Shown here piece after piece: positions 1 to 9,786 of a stretch of DNA of 64,000 bases; the first letter of the stretch is position 1; the number at the start of each line of letters is the position of its first letter. The stretch comes from Betaproteobacteria bacterium Ga0077540 (lineage in GTDB: Bacteria > Pseudomonadota > Gammaproteobacteria > Burkholderiales > Methylophilaceae), in the NCBI GenBank assembly GCA_001464125.1, contig LNEP01000014.1, positions 62,001-126,000 of the forward strand. Direction: 5' to 3'. The position numbers were made by a program, and so were the translations under genes. The notes beneath the pieces were generated by a model. That model had not been told where the DNA came from and searched no databases. It worked only from the letters and a program-made list of their open reading frames with translations.

Positions 1-2
1 CT

Positions 3-1673
3 GGTGTAGTGGCATTAACGCTCACGCCAGCACTGTGCGCGATGATTCTGAAAAAATCGCATGGTGAAAATGCTTTCTTTAGAAAGTTTAACCAAGGGTT
101 TGGCGGACTGACTAAGTTTTATACTGACACGGTTAACCTGACGTTACACCACAAAATTATCGGTGCGATTGTGTTTGCTGGAATTATTGCAGCGGTTGTA
201 TTTTTATTCAGAATAGTACCAGGTGGCTTTGTACCAGCAGAAGATCAGGGCTATGTGGTAACAGTGGTCGTCATGCCAGATGGTGCAACCTTGGGACGTA
301 CCGTTAAAACAACTGAGAATATTCGTGCAGAAATTGCAAAAGACCCTGCGGTAGCACATGAGTTTGCCGTTAATGGCTTTGAGTTGCTCACCGGCGCCAA
401 CAAAACCAATGCTGCAACGATGTTTGTGCGTATGACCGATTGGAAAGAACGTACATCCTCGGCGAATGACATTGTGGGTAAGTTATTCGGTATTGGCATG
501 AGTCAGCCAGATGGTATGGCGTTTGCTGTGAACCCACCTGCAATTCGTGGTTTGGGTTCTGCGGGTGGTTTTGAGGTCTATGTACAAAGTCAACGTGATA
601 CCGACCCAATTAAGTTGGCCGCCGTCATGAATAACTTTATGGATGCGATGCGTGCTGATCCTACGTTGACAGGTATCAATAGCTTCTTTAGACCGACAGT
701 GCCGCAATTAATGATTGAGGTGGATGAAGCGAAAGCAATTTCACAAAATGTGAGGATTGCGGATATCTATACAACCTTACAAAGCACCATGGGCTCGTTT
801 TATGTCAATGACTTTAACCGCACAGGCCGTACGTATCGTGTGCAGTTACAAGCAGAGCCAGAGTTTAGGATGAAGCCTGAAGACTTAGGTAAGGTGTATG
901 TGCGTAGCCAAGCAACCGCTGAAAATCCGAATGGCAACATGATACCGTTGTCAGCACTGAGCAAGGTCAAAAACATAGTGGGTGCTGAGCAATTAGAGCG
1001 CTATAACGGCTTGTTATCGGCCAAAGTATTTGGTGGTGGTGCTGCAGGCGTTAGCTCTGGTGATGCGATTGAAACAGTAGAACGCATTGCTAAAGCAAAT
1101 TTACCAGACGGTTACCAAATTGCTTGGACAGGCCAAGCGTATCAAGAAAAGCGCACGGGTTCAGCGGCACTATTTGCGTTTGGCTTTGCCATCATCATGG
1201 TGTTCTTGATTTTGGCTGCGCAGTTTGAGACATGGGCATTGCCATTGGCTGTGATTATGGCGGTACCGTTTGCGCTTGCTGGTGCGTTAACCGCGGTGTT
1301 GATGCGCGGCATGACTAATGATATTTACTTCCAGATTGGTTTAATTACCTTGATTGGTTTGGCAGCGAAAAACGCGATTCTGATTGTGGAGTTTGCTAGC
1401 CAAAAAATGGAAGAGGGTATGCCAATTGCAGAGGCCGCATTGGAAGCAGCACGCTTACGCTTTAGACCGATTGTGATGACTTCAATGGCCTTTATCTTGG
1501 GGATTGTGCCACTGGTATTTGCGACTGGTGCAGGTGCAGCAGCAAGACAATCCATGGGTACTGGTGTGTTGGGCGGGATGTTGTTGGCGACATTTGTGGC
1601 GACAATCTTTATCCCACTGTTCTTCACATGGTTGAGTAATCAAAACATCAAGAGACACCATAGTGATCTCTAA
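3..1673 (+). CDS. RND efflux pump permease, HAE1/AcrB family, C-terminal part
   Basis: Inner-membrane proton-driven drug exporter of the AcrB/MexF type; only the last ~557 residues lie in the window. The reading frame is open back to base 3, and the first codons give the family motif VALTLTPALCAMIL that lies in the middle of these proteins, so the true start is upstream. The visible part shows a central transmembrane segment, a large periplasmic loop with porter and docking subdomains (FVPAEDQGY near its start), and a C-terminal bundle of about six membrane helices with the conserved GLITLIGLAAKNAILIVEF segment. An outer-membrane channel gene follows 16 bp downstream, so the two form an efflux operon; the membrane-fusion partner is presumably upstream. 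Substrate cannot be read from sequence. Confidence 0.95.
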   Translation, partial: GVVALTLTPALCAMILKKSHGENAFFRKFNQGFGGLTKFYTDTVNLTLHHKIIGAIVFAGIIAAVVFLFRIVPGGFVPAEDQGYVVTVVVMPDGATLGRTVKTTENIRAEIAKDPAVAHEFAVNGFELLTGANKTNAATMFVRMTDWKERTSSANDIVGKLFGIGMSQPDGMAFAVNPPAIRGLGSAGGFEVYVQSQRDTDPIKLAAVMNNFMDAMRADPTLTGINSFFRPTVPQLMIEVDEAKAISQNVRIADIYTTLQSTMGSFYVNDFNRTGRTYRVQLQAEPEFRMKPEDLGKVYVRSQATAENPNGNMIPLSALSKVKNIVGAEQLERYNGLLSAKVFGGGAAGVSSGDAIETVERIAKANLPDGYQIAWTGQAYQEKRTGSAALFAFGFAIIMVFLILAAQFETWALPLAVIMAVPFALAGALTAVLMRGMTNDIYFQIGLITLIGLAAKNAILIVEFASQKMEEGMPIAEAALEAARLRFRPIVMTSMAFILGIVPLVFATGAGAAARQSMGTGVLGGMLLATFVATIFIPLFFTWLSNQNIKRHHSDL

Positions 1674-1689
1674 TATAAAAGGAAACGGT

Positions 1690-3168
1690 ATGAAACCGCC
1701 TTATACTATACAACAAACAAATAGCATGAAACCTATGCTTAAAACGATGGCTATTCTCGTATCAGTGGTTTGGTTGTCAGGTTGCACATTGCTTGGGCCG
1801 ATGTATCAGCGCCCAGAAGCCAAAGACGTGAGTTTGCCAGAGCAATTTAAGCAAGCAAATGACACCGACACAGTACAAGCCCCTAACGATTGGTGGACGT
1901 TGTATGGTGATGCGCAGTTAAATGCATTGATAGAAAAAGCGCATCAGAACAATGTCGATATCAAATTGGCCGTGGCGCGTATTGAGGAAGCCGATGGTGT
2001 CATGCGTGAAGTCGGTGCCGCCTTGCTGCCTAGTGTGGATTTAAGTACGACAGCCGTACGTAACCGTGTGACTGAGGCTGGTATTTTTCCAGTGTTTGCT
2101 GCAAACCCACGCAACAGTTACAACTTGGCTTTAAATTCATCTATTGAGTTGGATTTTTGGGGTAAGTTAAGACGCGCTAAAGAAGCGGCACGCGCCAGCT
2201 ATTTGTCTACGCAATACGCCAAAGAAACGGTGCAATGGTCGCTTTCAAGCTTGGTCGCCAATAACTACTTAATTATTCGCAGCTTAGATTCGCAACTGAT
2301 TGTGAACCAAGAAAACCAAAAAATTAGCGAAGAAAGTTTAGCCTTGACCAAGCGCCGTTTAGAAGGCGGCGTGGTCTCCGTGTTGGATGTGCATCAAGCG
2401 CAGTTGGCACTCGATAACTTGAAGTCACAACAAGTAGAGTTGCAACGTCAGCGCGCGATTAGCGAGCATCAATTAGGTGTATTAACGGGCGAGTTGGATA
2501 TAGAAATCGCCTCTGCCGAGCTATTGACGCTACCAACACCGCCAATGCCGCCTGCTGGTTTACCTTCTAGCTTGATGGAAGCAAGGCCAGATGTGCGCCA
2601 GACCGAGCAAGATTTGATTGCTGCCAATGCCAACATTGGGATGGCTAAAGCGGCGTTGTACCCAAGTATTTCACTCACAGGCGCGTTTGGTGGTGAAAGT
2701 CTGGAGTTAAACGATCTCTTGAAATCAGCAGCCCGTGTGTGGTCACTTGGCCTAGGCTTAAATTTACCTATTTTTAATGCGGGTAGATTAGATGCCAAAG
2801 TAGATCAAGCGACTGCGAAACAAAAGCAAGCGCTAGCCAGTTACCAAAGTAGTGTGCAAACTGCATTTAAAGAAGTGAACGATGCGCTGGTGAATTTGCG
2901 TCGCTATAAAGAAGTTGAAACCATTGCGCAATCCAGACAAGAGACCGCGAAAAAGATTTTAGAAGTGTCTCAAAACCGCTATAAATCTGGCTATTCTGCG
3001 TATTTAGAAGTGTTAGATGCGCAACGTAGTTACTACGAAGCGACACAAAGCTTTGTGCAAAGTCGTCAAAATGCACTGACTGCTTCGGTGGACTTGTTTA
3101 AAGCGCTGGGTGCTGGCTGGAAACCTGTCGAAGGTGACAATGTTAGCCAAGTAAAGTCGGCTGAGTAA
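1690..3168 (+). CDS. RND efflux outer-membrane lipoprotein, NodT/OprM family
   Basis: Outer-membrane channel that completes a tripartite efflux pump with the RND permease just upstream. The start at 1690 is chosen because AAGGAAAC lies directly before it and the ORF then clears the permease stop; an in-frame ATG at 1726 is also possible but has no ribosome site. The N-terminus carries a lipoprotein signal with lipobox LSGC, so the mature protein is lipid-anchored. Two outer-membrane-efflux repeats follow, with typical pieces such as [23 protein letters not shown] and LPIFNAGR. Length of ~490 residues is normal for the family. The 3' end overlaps the convergent cysteine-cluster gene by 26 bp. 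Confidence 0.95.
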   Translation: MKPPYTIQQTNSMKPMLKTMAILVSVVWLSGCTLLGPMYQRPEAKDVSLPEQFKQANDTDTVQAPNDWWTLYGDAQLNALIEKAHQNNVDIKLAVARIEEADGVMREVGAALLPSVDLSTTAVRNRVTEAGIFPVFAANPRNSYNLALNSSIELDFWGKLRRAKEAARASYLSTQYAKETVQWSLSSLVANNYLIIRSLDSQLIVNQENQKISEESLALTKRRLEGGVVSVLDVHQAQLALDNLKSQQVELQRQRAISEHQLGVLTGELDIEIASAELLTLPTPPMPPAGLPSSLMEARPDVRQTEQDLIAANANIGMAKAALYPSISLTGAFGGESLELNDLLKSAARVWSLGLGLNLPIFNAGRLDAKVDQATAKQKQALASYQSSVQTAFKEVNDALVNLRRYKEVETIAQSRQETAKKILEVSQNRYKSGYSAYLEVLDAQRSYYEATQSFVQSRQNALTASVDLFKALGAGWKPVEGDNVSQVKSAE

Positions 3169-3409
3169 GTTGTTCTAAACGGGTGAGCCAAGCCAGTGCT
3201 TGTGCTTGGCTCTCACCGCACATTTCATTGCTGGGTTGTAAGCTAGCACAAAAGGCAGGCCGTTCTGGTTGGCCAAAAATCATACACTTATTGTCTGCGT
3301 CTAATTGAATACAGCGCACACCAGCGGGTTTGCCATTGGGCATGCCTGGAATAGGGCTGCTGATAGAGGGTGCAATACAACAAGCACCACAAGAGGCTCT
3401 ACATTTCAC
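3143..3409 (-). CDS. YkgJ-family cysteine cluster protein
   Basis: Small (88 residues) protein with a dense cysteine pattern near the N-terminus ([10 protein letters not shown]) followed by single cysteines around residues 33, 42, 54 and 64. This is the arrangement of the YkgJ/CxxCxxCC family, thought to bind zinc or an Fe-S cluster; the biochemical role is not established. The start is GTG at 3409, overlapping the stop of the preceding membrane-protein gene (GTGA), so translation is probably coupled. It is the last gene of a three-gene minus-strand operon and converges on the efflux channel gene. Confidence 0.85.
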   Translation of the reverse strand: MKCRASCGACCIAPSISSPIPGMPNGKPAGVRCIQLDADNKCMIFGQPERPAFCASLQPSNEMCGESQAQALAWLTRLEQLTQPTLLG

Positions 3410-4023
3410 GGTTGCGTATCCAATGTTGCATTCAGTGTAGCCGTCTTAGACCAATCGTACACATAATTGACTATATGAAATCCAAAGTAGCTTTGCTCAC
3501 CCATTAAATCTATGGCTATTTTTGGCGGTAGTTCATCGAAATGTGTTTGGCTGATACAGATATTGGGCGGCATAGCGTCCTTTAAATAAGTGCCAACTAG
3601 GCGTGTTTTACAACCTTTTCTGGTATCCACAAACTCTTTTTGTACTACATCATGAATGGTGTGTGGTTGATTAGAAATGTGATGTAATACGTTCCCTAGA
3701 CCATAGATTAAGGCGACGTAACCTAAAAAATAAAATATACATGGTCCCGACAAATACACCATCCACTTGTAGTATCGATTGTATACCGCACCCAATTGGT
3801 CACTACTTATCCACAACATGTAAACATACATGCTCGATAATAAAATAGTGAGTGCAATATTGGCGTTAAAGCTTAGTGTGTACCAGTTGTCTGAAGCTAT
3901 AAACTGGTTGAAGAGCGCGTAAAAAAGCAATACCAATAGACTCAACACGATGCCAATTAAGTACCATCGATAAGGCCTGAGCTGAGATTTAGCCTGTATT
4001 AGCGACTGGGGATTGCTTCCCAT
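3406..4023 (-). CDS. membrane protein of unknown function
   Basis: A 205-residue protein I do not recognise. The N-terminal half has about three hydrophobic membrane segments ([18 protein letters not shown], then [16 protein letters not shown], then a segment around [16 protein letters not shown]). The C-terminal ~90 residues are soluble, with two cysteines (KGCKTRLVG and PPNICISQ) that could form a disulfide if this part is periplasmic. It overlaps the upstream CinA-like gene by 25 bp and the downstream YkgJ gene by 4 bp, so the three are very likely co-translated. The membrane topology is my reading of hydrophobicity only; no function can be assigned. Confidence 0.75.
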   Translation of the reverse strand: MGSNPQSLIQAKSQLRPYRWYLIGIVLSLLVLLFYALFNQFIASDNWYTLSFNANIALTILLSSMYVYMLWISSDQLGAVYNRYYKWMVYLSGPCIFYFLGYVALIYGLGNVLHHISNQPHTIHDVVQKEFVDTRKGCKTRLVGTYLKDAMPPNICISQTHFDELPPKIAIDLMGEQSYFGFHIVNYVYDWSKTATLNATLDTQP

Positions 4024-4748
4024 GGAAATCCTAATGAGGTAATGCTAAGCTGAATATCTTGCATTGCATGTTTGACAGGTAACGTTGCCCCTTTAACCCC
4101 TAGTTCAATGGTACGTCGCGCATCTAACTTTGGCAGGCTAAATAGTTTGATGTCTGGGTGTTGTGCCAAAATATGTTGCATCATGTCGATTAATTGACTC
4201 TCGCCAGCATCCAACACCAAGATAGACGCTTCAATATAGTCCTGTTGATGAAATAAATGTGCGTAATAAGTATCTAGCACCCATTCCATCATCGGGTGTG
4301 CCATTTCTGGAAAGCCCGGCATAAAGTAATGCTGTCGAATGCTAAATCCAGCCACCCGATTCACTGGGTTGGGAATTAAATCCGCGCCTTGGGGAAAGTC
4401 TGCCATCAATACCCGTTTAGGGTAAGCGGTCTCGCCAAAACGCGCTTCTAATTCAGCTACCGCACCCGCGTGCCGCTCAATCGGCACGCCTAATGCCTCG
4501 GCAGCGCATTGCCTTGTAAAATCATCCGGTGTAGCGCCTATACCACCAAAGCTAAATACAATATCACCACGCATCATGCTAGCTTTTAATGCTGTAGTAA
4601 TTTGTCCTGGAATATCTCCCAAGTAGCTTGCCCAGTTTAGTTGTAAACCTCTAGCTGAGAGTAGTTCAATGGCTTTATTCAGGTGTTTGTCTTGACGTTT
4701 CCCTGAGAGAATTTCATCGCCGATAATGTAAATGCCGAAACTTTGCAT
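3999..4748 (-). CDS. molybdopterin-binding (MoCF/CinA N-terminal-like) domain protein
   Basis: A stand-alone MoaB/Mog-fold domain of the kind found at the N-terminus of CinA. Recognisable parts are IYIIGDEILSGKRQDKH near the start and VFSFGGIGATPDD, which corresponds to the family's TGGLGPTxDD motif. The C-terminal amidase domain of full CinA is absent at 249 residues. Homologs are annotated as competence/damage-inducible protein A or molybdopterin-binding protein; the true substrate is unclear. I take the ATG at 4748 rather than upstream codons because family proteins begin at this IGDEILSG strand. First gene of an overlapping operon with a membrane protein and a YkgJ protein. The 156 bp to the divergent diguanylate cyclase should hold both promoters. 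Confidence 0.85.
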   Translation of the reverse strand: MQSFGIYIIGDEILSGKRQDKHLNKAIELLSARGLQLNWASYLGDIPGQITTALKASMMRGDIVFSFGGIGATPDDFTRQCAAEALGVPIERHAGAVAELEARFGETAYPKRVLMADFPQGADLIPNPVNRVAGFSIRQHYFMPGFPEMAHPMMEWVLDTYYAHLFHQQDYIEASILVLDAGESQLIDMMQHILAQHPDIKLFSLPKLDARRTIELGVKGATLPVKHAMQDIQLSITSLGFPWEAIPSR

Positions 4749-4904
4749 AAAAATTGCTTTAATAGTTGCCAAATGATGGTGGTTAAAAAATTTGTAAAAT
4801 TTTACGACTGCACTAATAATGACTATGTTGAATTGTTTGACTAATGCTAGCATAAAGCGTGTGACTAATTTGATGTGGATAGTGCATGACTCAGGATATC
4901 GCGA

Positions 4905-6068
4905 TTGAAGAATAAAGCAGCCATAGAATTTGCGCAATTAAAGCATCTACTTGCGGTGAATGATAGAACGGTACTAGCCAGCGCCGTATTGGCTATTATG
5001 CTGGCATGGATAGAAAGCCATTTAATTCCTACCCACATATTGGTCATTTGGCTGAGTGTGATGCTGCTCGTCAGTATCGCCCGCGTCGCCATTAGTCGAT
5101 ACCACATCAAGCACCCAACCTATCATCATGAGTTGATCAAGGAACGTTTGATGATTTTCCGAGTTGGATTAATGCTCAGTAGCATCATTTGGGGTGTCAT
5201 CAGCTTGGTTGTGATTCATCATGGCTTGCTTGAGCAGCAGTTGTTCGTGAGTTATGTCATTGCTGGTTTGTCGGCAGGTGCAGTGGTTTCCTATTCAATA
5301 GACCGCATCAGCGCCATGACCTATCTTGTATTTGCTGTGCTGCCCACCTTGTTTGGATTTATCTGGGTCGGGCACGAGATTTCCATGCCGATGGCATTTG
5401 CCGGTTTTGTGTATGTGGCATTTTCCGTTTACAGCATCAATAGTTATCACAATAGTCTGGTTGAAAGTATCTTGCTACGTCGTCAAGCGGTAGAGCGTGA
5501 AGAAGAAATTAAGCGATTGGCGTTTTATGATGTGCTGACCAGTTTGCCTAACCGCCGTCTACTGTCGGATAGGCTGCATCATGCACTGGTGATGAGTCGC
5601 CGTTCTGGCAGAAGAGGTGCTTTGCTATTTTTAGATTTAGATCACTTTAAAATGTTGAACGATACACTGGGTCACTCCATGGGGGATTTGCTGCTCAAAC
5701 AAGTGGCCGAGCGCTTAAAACAATGCGTACGTGAGAGTGACACGGTGGCGCGTTTAGGCGGTGACGAATTTGTGGTGATGTTGGAAGACTTGAGCGAGGA
5801 GCGCGCAATAGCTACGCAAGAGGTGGAGCAGATTACCAATCAAATTCTCGAACACCTCAATGTTCCCTACCAACTAGGTGAGCTTGAATATATCAGTACG
5901 CCCAGCATTGGTGCCGCGATGTTTGGTGATCATGGCGAATCACATGATGAGCTACTTAAGCATGCTGATATCGCCATGTATCAAGCCAAAAAATCCGGTC
6001 GAAACGTGGTGCGTATGTTTGATTTTGATATGCGCGCCGATGTGCCCATTAAGCGCTCTGCGCACTAA
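4905..6068 (+). CDS. membrane-anchored GGDEF diguanylate cyclase
   Basis: Predicted to make cyclic di-GMP from two GTP. Residues 1-185 form an unnamed sensor region with about six membrane helices; a short coiled linker (LLRRQAVEREEEIKRLAFYD) leads into the GGDEF domain. The domain has the entry motif DVLTSLPNRR and an intact GGDEF active site at residues 285-289. An RxxD motif (RESD, 276-279) lies exactly five residues before it, the standard inhibitory product-binding I-site. The start is TTG at 4905, the first start codon after the upstream stop, with AGGA nine bases before. No EAL domain is present, so this is a dedicated cyclase. The signal sensed is unknown. Confidence 0.9.
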   Translation: MKNKAAIEFAQLKHLLAVNDRTVLASAVLAIMLAWIESHLIPTHILVIWLSVMLLVSIARVAISRYHIKHPTYHHELIKERLMIFRVGLMLSSIIWGVISLVVIHHGLLEQQLFVSYVIAGLSAGAVVSYSIDRISAMTYLVFAVLPTLFGFIWVGHEISMPMAFAGFVYVAFSVYSINSYHNSLVESILLRRQAVEREEEIKRLAFYDVLTSLPNRRLLSDRLHHALVMSRRSGRRGALLFLDLDHFKMLNDTLGHSMGDLLLKQVAERLKQCVRESDTVARLGGDEFVVMLEDLSEERAIATQEVEQITNQILEHLNVPYQLGELEYISTPSIGAAMFGDHGESHDELLKHADIAMYQAKKSGRNVVRMFDFDMRADVPIKRSAH

Positions 6069-6085
6069 TGTTACCTAAATTAGCT

Positions 6086-6739
6086 TTAGGCTTTGGCCGA
6101 TAGGCTCTCTAAACGTTGCTGATACACTTGGCGCAATAGGGGTGGCAGTTGCGCAATCATTAAAGCCTGTTGCAGTGCCTCAGCATCACCTTCGTCCAGT
6201 TTTTGTAAGCCCAGCGCACGCCTGATGGTGATGCTGTTCGGGTCGTGTGCAATGCGCACAATTGCATCCCCCGCTTGCACATAACCTTCTTGAATCACTT
6301 TGTGATAAAAGCCGCTACGCCCGCTTGTCAGAAAGGCATGCAAAATGTCGGGTTTGCCGATTTTGTGGCCAAACTTAAAGCAAGGGATTCTAGGCATGGT
6401 CGCTTCAACCACTGCCTCGCCAATAGCAAATCTATCCCCAACATATACTTCGTCCTCAAGCATGCCAGAGATGGTGAAATTCTCACCAAACGTCCCGTAA
6501 GGAAGTTGACTCTTCCCCAACGCTTTTTCCCAATATGCATAATGCTCTACTGGGTAGCTGTAAGCTGCCTGAAACTCACCCCCATGCACGGTCAGGTCAG
6601 CCTGGCCATCGCCCGCCAAATTGGTTTTGCCCAGCCAAACTTTGCCGCTTTGCGGGGTTTTATAAATGCCCGTATTGACTTGCTGACCATTGATATCTAC
6701 AAGTGTTGGCATGCCAACATTCACTGAGACGAGTTTCAT
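6086..6739 (-). CDS. MOSC domain protein, YiiM-like
   Basis: A 217-residue MOSC-domain protein with the extra C-terminal three-helix region found in the YiiM group. MOSC proteins handle activated sulfur or molybdenum cofactor; YiiM-type members reduce N-hydroxylated compounds such as 6-hydroxylaminopurine. The conserved TVHGGEFQAAYSYP segment and the likely catalytic cysteine in PRIPCFKFG (residue 120) are present. The start ATG at 6739 is the natural N-terminus (MKLVSVNVG). It stands alone, convergent with the diguanylate cyclase, and is separated from polA by 92 bp. Exact substrate is inferred from the family only. Confidence 0.88.
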   Translation of the reverse strand: MKLVSVNVGMPTLVDINGQQVNTGIYKTPQSGKVWLGKTNLAGDGQADLTVHGGEFQAAYSYPVEHYAYWEKALGKSQLPYGTFGENFTISGMLEDEVYVGDRFAIGEAVVEATMPRIPCFKFGHKIGKPDILHAFLTSGRSGFYHKVIQEGYVQAGDAIVRIAHDPNSITIRRALGLQKLDEGDAEALQQALMIAQLPPLLRQVYQQRLESLSAKA

Positions 6740-6831
6740 GATGATTGCTTGTAAAATTGATTAGTATTATTTAATCGCAAAACACAGCTTGGCTCTATGC
6801 GTCAAAATGCGTAGGCCGATGGCATACGCTG

Positions 6832-9603
6832 TTAGTGCGCACTTTCCCAATTATTGCCCACACCCACTTCAGCCAACAACGGCACATCCAATTTCGCCAC
6901 GCCCTGCATCAGTTCAGGTAATTTAGTTTTGATGATTTCTAATTCTGATTCAGGCACTTCCAGCACCAATTCATCGTGCACTTGCATAATCAGTTTGGTC
7001 TGCAGTTTTTCTTGTGCTATCCAACCTTGAACCGCAATCATGGCCAGTTTAATTAAATCTGCCGCCGTGCCTTGCATAGGGGCATTAATCGCTGCGCGCT
7101 CGGCACCTGCTCTTCGCATGCCATTGGCGCTGTTGATTTCCGGCACCCAAAGTCTGCGGCCAAAATAGGTTTCCACATAGCCTTGTTGTTTGGCTAATGC
7201 GCGCGTGTTGTCCATGTAAGCACGTACACCAGGGTAACGTGCAAAGTAGCGTTCTATGTAACTCGCTGCAGCGCTGCGTTCAATGTTGAGGTTTTGCGCC
7301 AAACCAAACGCACTCATGCCATAAATCAAGCCAAAGTTAATCACTTTGGCATAGCGCCGTTGTTCACTGTCCACGGCATCGCGCTCCACGCCAAAAATCT
7401 CAGCTGCGGTAGCGCGATGAATATCCTCATTGTTGGCAAATGCTTGCAACATACCGGCATCTTTCGACAAATGCGCCATAATACGCAGTTCAATCTGCGA
7501 ATAGTCAGCAGACACAATTACGCTACCAGCAGGCGCAATAAACGCTTCCCGAATACGGCGACCTTCAGCGGTGCGCACTGGAATATTTTGCAAGTTGGGG
7601 TCTGAGCTGGCCAATCGACCGGTAATTGCAACCGCTTGGTTATAACTGGTATGTACCCGACCAGTGTGTGGATTAATCATTTTGGGTAGCTTGTCGGTAT
7701 AGGTCGATTTAAGTTTGGCGAGGCCGCGGTACTCTAGTAACACTTTGGGCAGTGGATAATCCAGCGCTAATTCCTGAAGCACATCTTCATCGGTACTGGG
7801 TGCGCCACTCGGTGTTTTTTTGGTGGGTTTAATGCCCAATTTGCCAAATAGAATTTCCTGCAATTGCTTAGGTGAGCCCAAATTAAAAGGTTGGCCAGCT
7901 AATTCATACGCTTGCTTTTCCAGCGCCATTAATTTCATGCCAATTTCATTGCTTTGTCGATTGAGTAAATCAGCATCAATCAATACGCCGTTGCGTTCAA
8001 TTGTAAATAAAATCTCCATCGACGGCATTTCGATGGTGCGGTAAATAAAATCAAGCTTTTTGTCGGCTGTGATATTGGGCGATAACGCTTGATGCAATTG
8101 CAAGGTGATATCGGCATCTTCAGCCGCATATTCGCTGGCGGTTTCTACCGTCACCTGATTAAAGCCCACTTGCTTGGCACCTTTGCCGGCCACTTCTTCA
8201 AAACTGATGGGCGTAATGCCCAAATGGCGTTGGCTTAACTCATCCATGCCATGACCGCGATGGCTTTCCAGCACATAAGATTGCAGTAAGGTATCGTGGG
8301 CTATACCGTTCAAGGCAACGCCATGATTGGCCAGCACATGTTTGTCGTATTTAAGGTTTTGCCCCACTTTTTTGATATTAGGATTTTCTAGAATCGGCTG
8401 AATACGTTGCATCGTGGCCTGAAACGGCAGCTGTTGCGGCGCATCGAAATAATCATGGGCGAGGGGTAAATACGCTGCCTCACCGGGCGTCACACTAAAC
8501 GACATGCCCACCAATTTTGCTGTCATCGGATCGAGGCTTGTGGTTTCCGTATCAAAACATACTAAAGCAGCGGAAGATAGTTTGGCTAACCAAGCATCTA
8601 ATGTCTCGTTATCTAAAATAGTGGTGAATTGGCGGCGAGTATTTGGCGTGTAGTTGATGACTAGCTCAGCGCTGGATACATTGATCGACTCAGTACTCAT
8701 GGCTGTAGGCTTGGTATTTGCATTCGCTTCGCTGGTGTTGGGTAAATCTAGCTCTCGTTTCCAGCTTTTAAAATCAAAGCGATCAAATAATTCTGCTAAT
8801 TTAGCGCGGTCTTGTGGCTGCGGAGCTAAGTCGGTCAAGCGTTCCTGAATGCCCACATCACAGCGGATGGTAATCAACTCACGTGCAGTGGGTAACCACG
8901 GCAGGGCTTTGCGTAAATTTTCGCCCACCACACCTGTAATCTCATCCGCATGCGCAATAATGTTATCCAGAGAGCCATATTGCTTAAGCCATTTCACTGC
9001 GGTTTTGGGGCCGACTTTTTCCACCCCCGGCACGTTGTCTGAGGTGTCGCCAATCAAAATCAGGTAATCCACCATTAGGCTAGGGGGCACGCCAAACTTA
9101 TTTTCTACCCCGGCCATGTCCAGTACATCATCGGTTTTTCTAAACGCATCGCGCATGGTATTTACCACGGTAACGTGCTCGTTCACCAACTGCGTAATGT
9201 CTTTGTCTCCGGTGGAGATAATCACCTTCACCCCTTCACGCTCAGCCTGCTTCGCCAGTGCGCCAATCACATCGTCTGCTTCTACACCTTCTTCTACAAT
9301 CAAAGGCCAGCCTAATGCTTGAATGGCTTCATGTAAGGGTACAATTTGCGCGCGTAAGTCATCTGGCATGCTGGCACGGTTGGCTTTGTATTCGGGGTAG
9401 ATGTCATCACGAAAGGTTTTGCCTTTGGCATCAAATACGCATGCACTGTAGTCCGCAGGGTAATCTTTATGCAGACGTCTAAGCATATTGAGCACGCCCT
9501 GAATGGCCCCTGTGGGTTCATTGTGGCGGTTACGTAAATCTGGCATGGCGTGAAAAGCGCGGTACAAATAAGATGAGCCATCGACCAGCAGTAATGTTTT
9601 CAT
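6832..9603 (-). CDS. polA: DNA polymerase I
   Basis: Replication and repair polymerase that removes RNA primers and fills gaps. All three domains are present in ~923 residues. The 5'-3' flap exonuclease (LLLVDGSSYLYRAFHA at the start, GDTSDNVPGVEKVGPKTA) comes first. Next is a 3'-5' proofreading domain with its acidic residues intact (LVCFDTETTSLDP, AEDADI), and then the polymerase with motif A (SADYSQIELRI), motif B (RRYAKVINFGLIYGMSAF) and motif C (MQVHDELVLEV). The start is placed at 9603 because GGAACC precedes that ATG and the protein begins MKTLLLVDG; an upstream codon at 9636 adds 11 non-conserved residues. Divergent from the LOG gene with 183 bp between, enough for both promoters. Confidence 0.98.
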   Translation of the reverse strand: MKTLLLVDGSSYLYRAFHAMPDLRNRHNEPTGAIQGVLNMLRRLHKDYPADYSACVFDAKGKTFRDDIYPEYKANRASMPDDLRAQIVPLHEAIQALGWPLIVEEGVEADDVIGALAKQAEREGVKVIISTGDKDITQLVNEHVTVVNTMRDAFRKTDDVLDMAGVENKFGVPPSLMVDYLILIGDTSDNVPGVEKVGPKTAVKWLKQYGSLDNIIAHADEITGVVGENLRKALPWLPTARELITIRCDVGIQERLTDLAPQPQDRAKLAELFDRFDFKSWKRELDLPNTSEANANTKPTAMSTESINVSSAELVINYTPNTRRQFTTILDNETLDAWLAKLSSAALVCFDTETTSLDPMTAKLVGMSFSVTPGEAAYLPLAHDYFDAPQQLPFQATMQRIQPILENPNIKKVGQNLKYDKHVLANHGVALNGIAHDTLLQSYVLESHRGHGMDELSQRHLGITPISFEEVAGKGAKQVGFNQVTVETASEYAAEDADITLQLHQALSPNITADKKLDFIYRTIEMPSMEILFTIERNGVLIDADLLNRQSNEIGMKLMALEKQAYELAGQPFNLGSPKQLQEILFGKLGIKPTKKTPSGAPSTDEDVLQELALDYPLPKVLLEYRGLAKLKSTYTDKLPKMINPHTGRVHTSYNQAVAITGRLASSDPNLQNIPVRTAEGRRIREAFIAPAGSVIVSADYSQIELRIMAHLSKDAGMLQAFANNEDIHRATAAEIFGVERDAVDSEQRRYAKVINFGLIYGMSAFGLAQNLNIERSAAASYIERYFARYPGVRAYMDNTRALAKQQGYVETYFGRRLWVPEINSANGMRRAGAERAAINAPMQGTAADLIKLAMIAVQGWIAQEKLQTKLIMQVHDELVLEVPESELEIIKTKLPELMQGVAKLDVPLLAEVGVGNNWESAH

Positions 9604-9786
9604 ACAGGTTCCAAATACAATTATCGGGTTGCGCAAACTATGCGGTTAAGACAGTTATTCTAGCTTTTCTCGTCGTAAAACACATGGTGTTGTTTAGAAA
9701 TTGTTTTACTGTGGTGTTCCCGCAATTGAATTTACATGCGCATGGTAGAATCAAAACCATATAGATTGATATCACGAGCTAATAGC

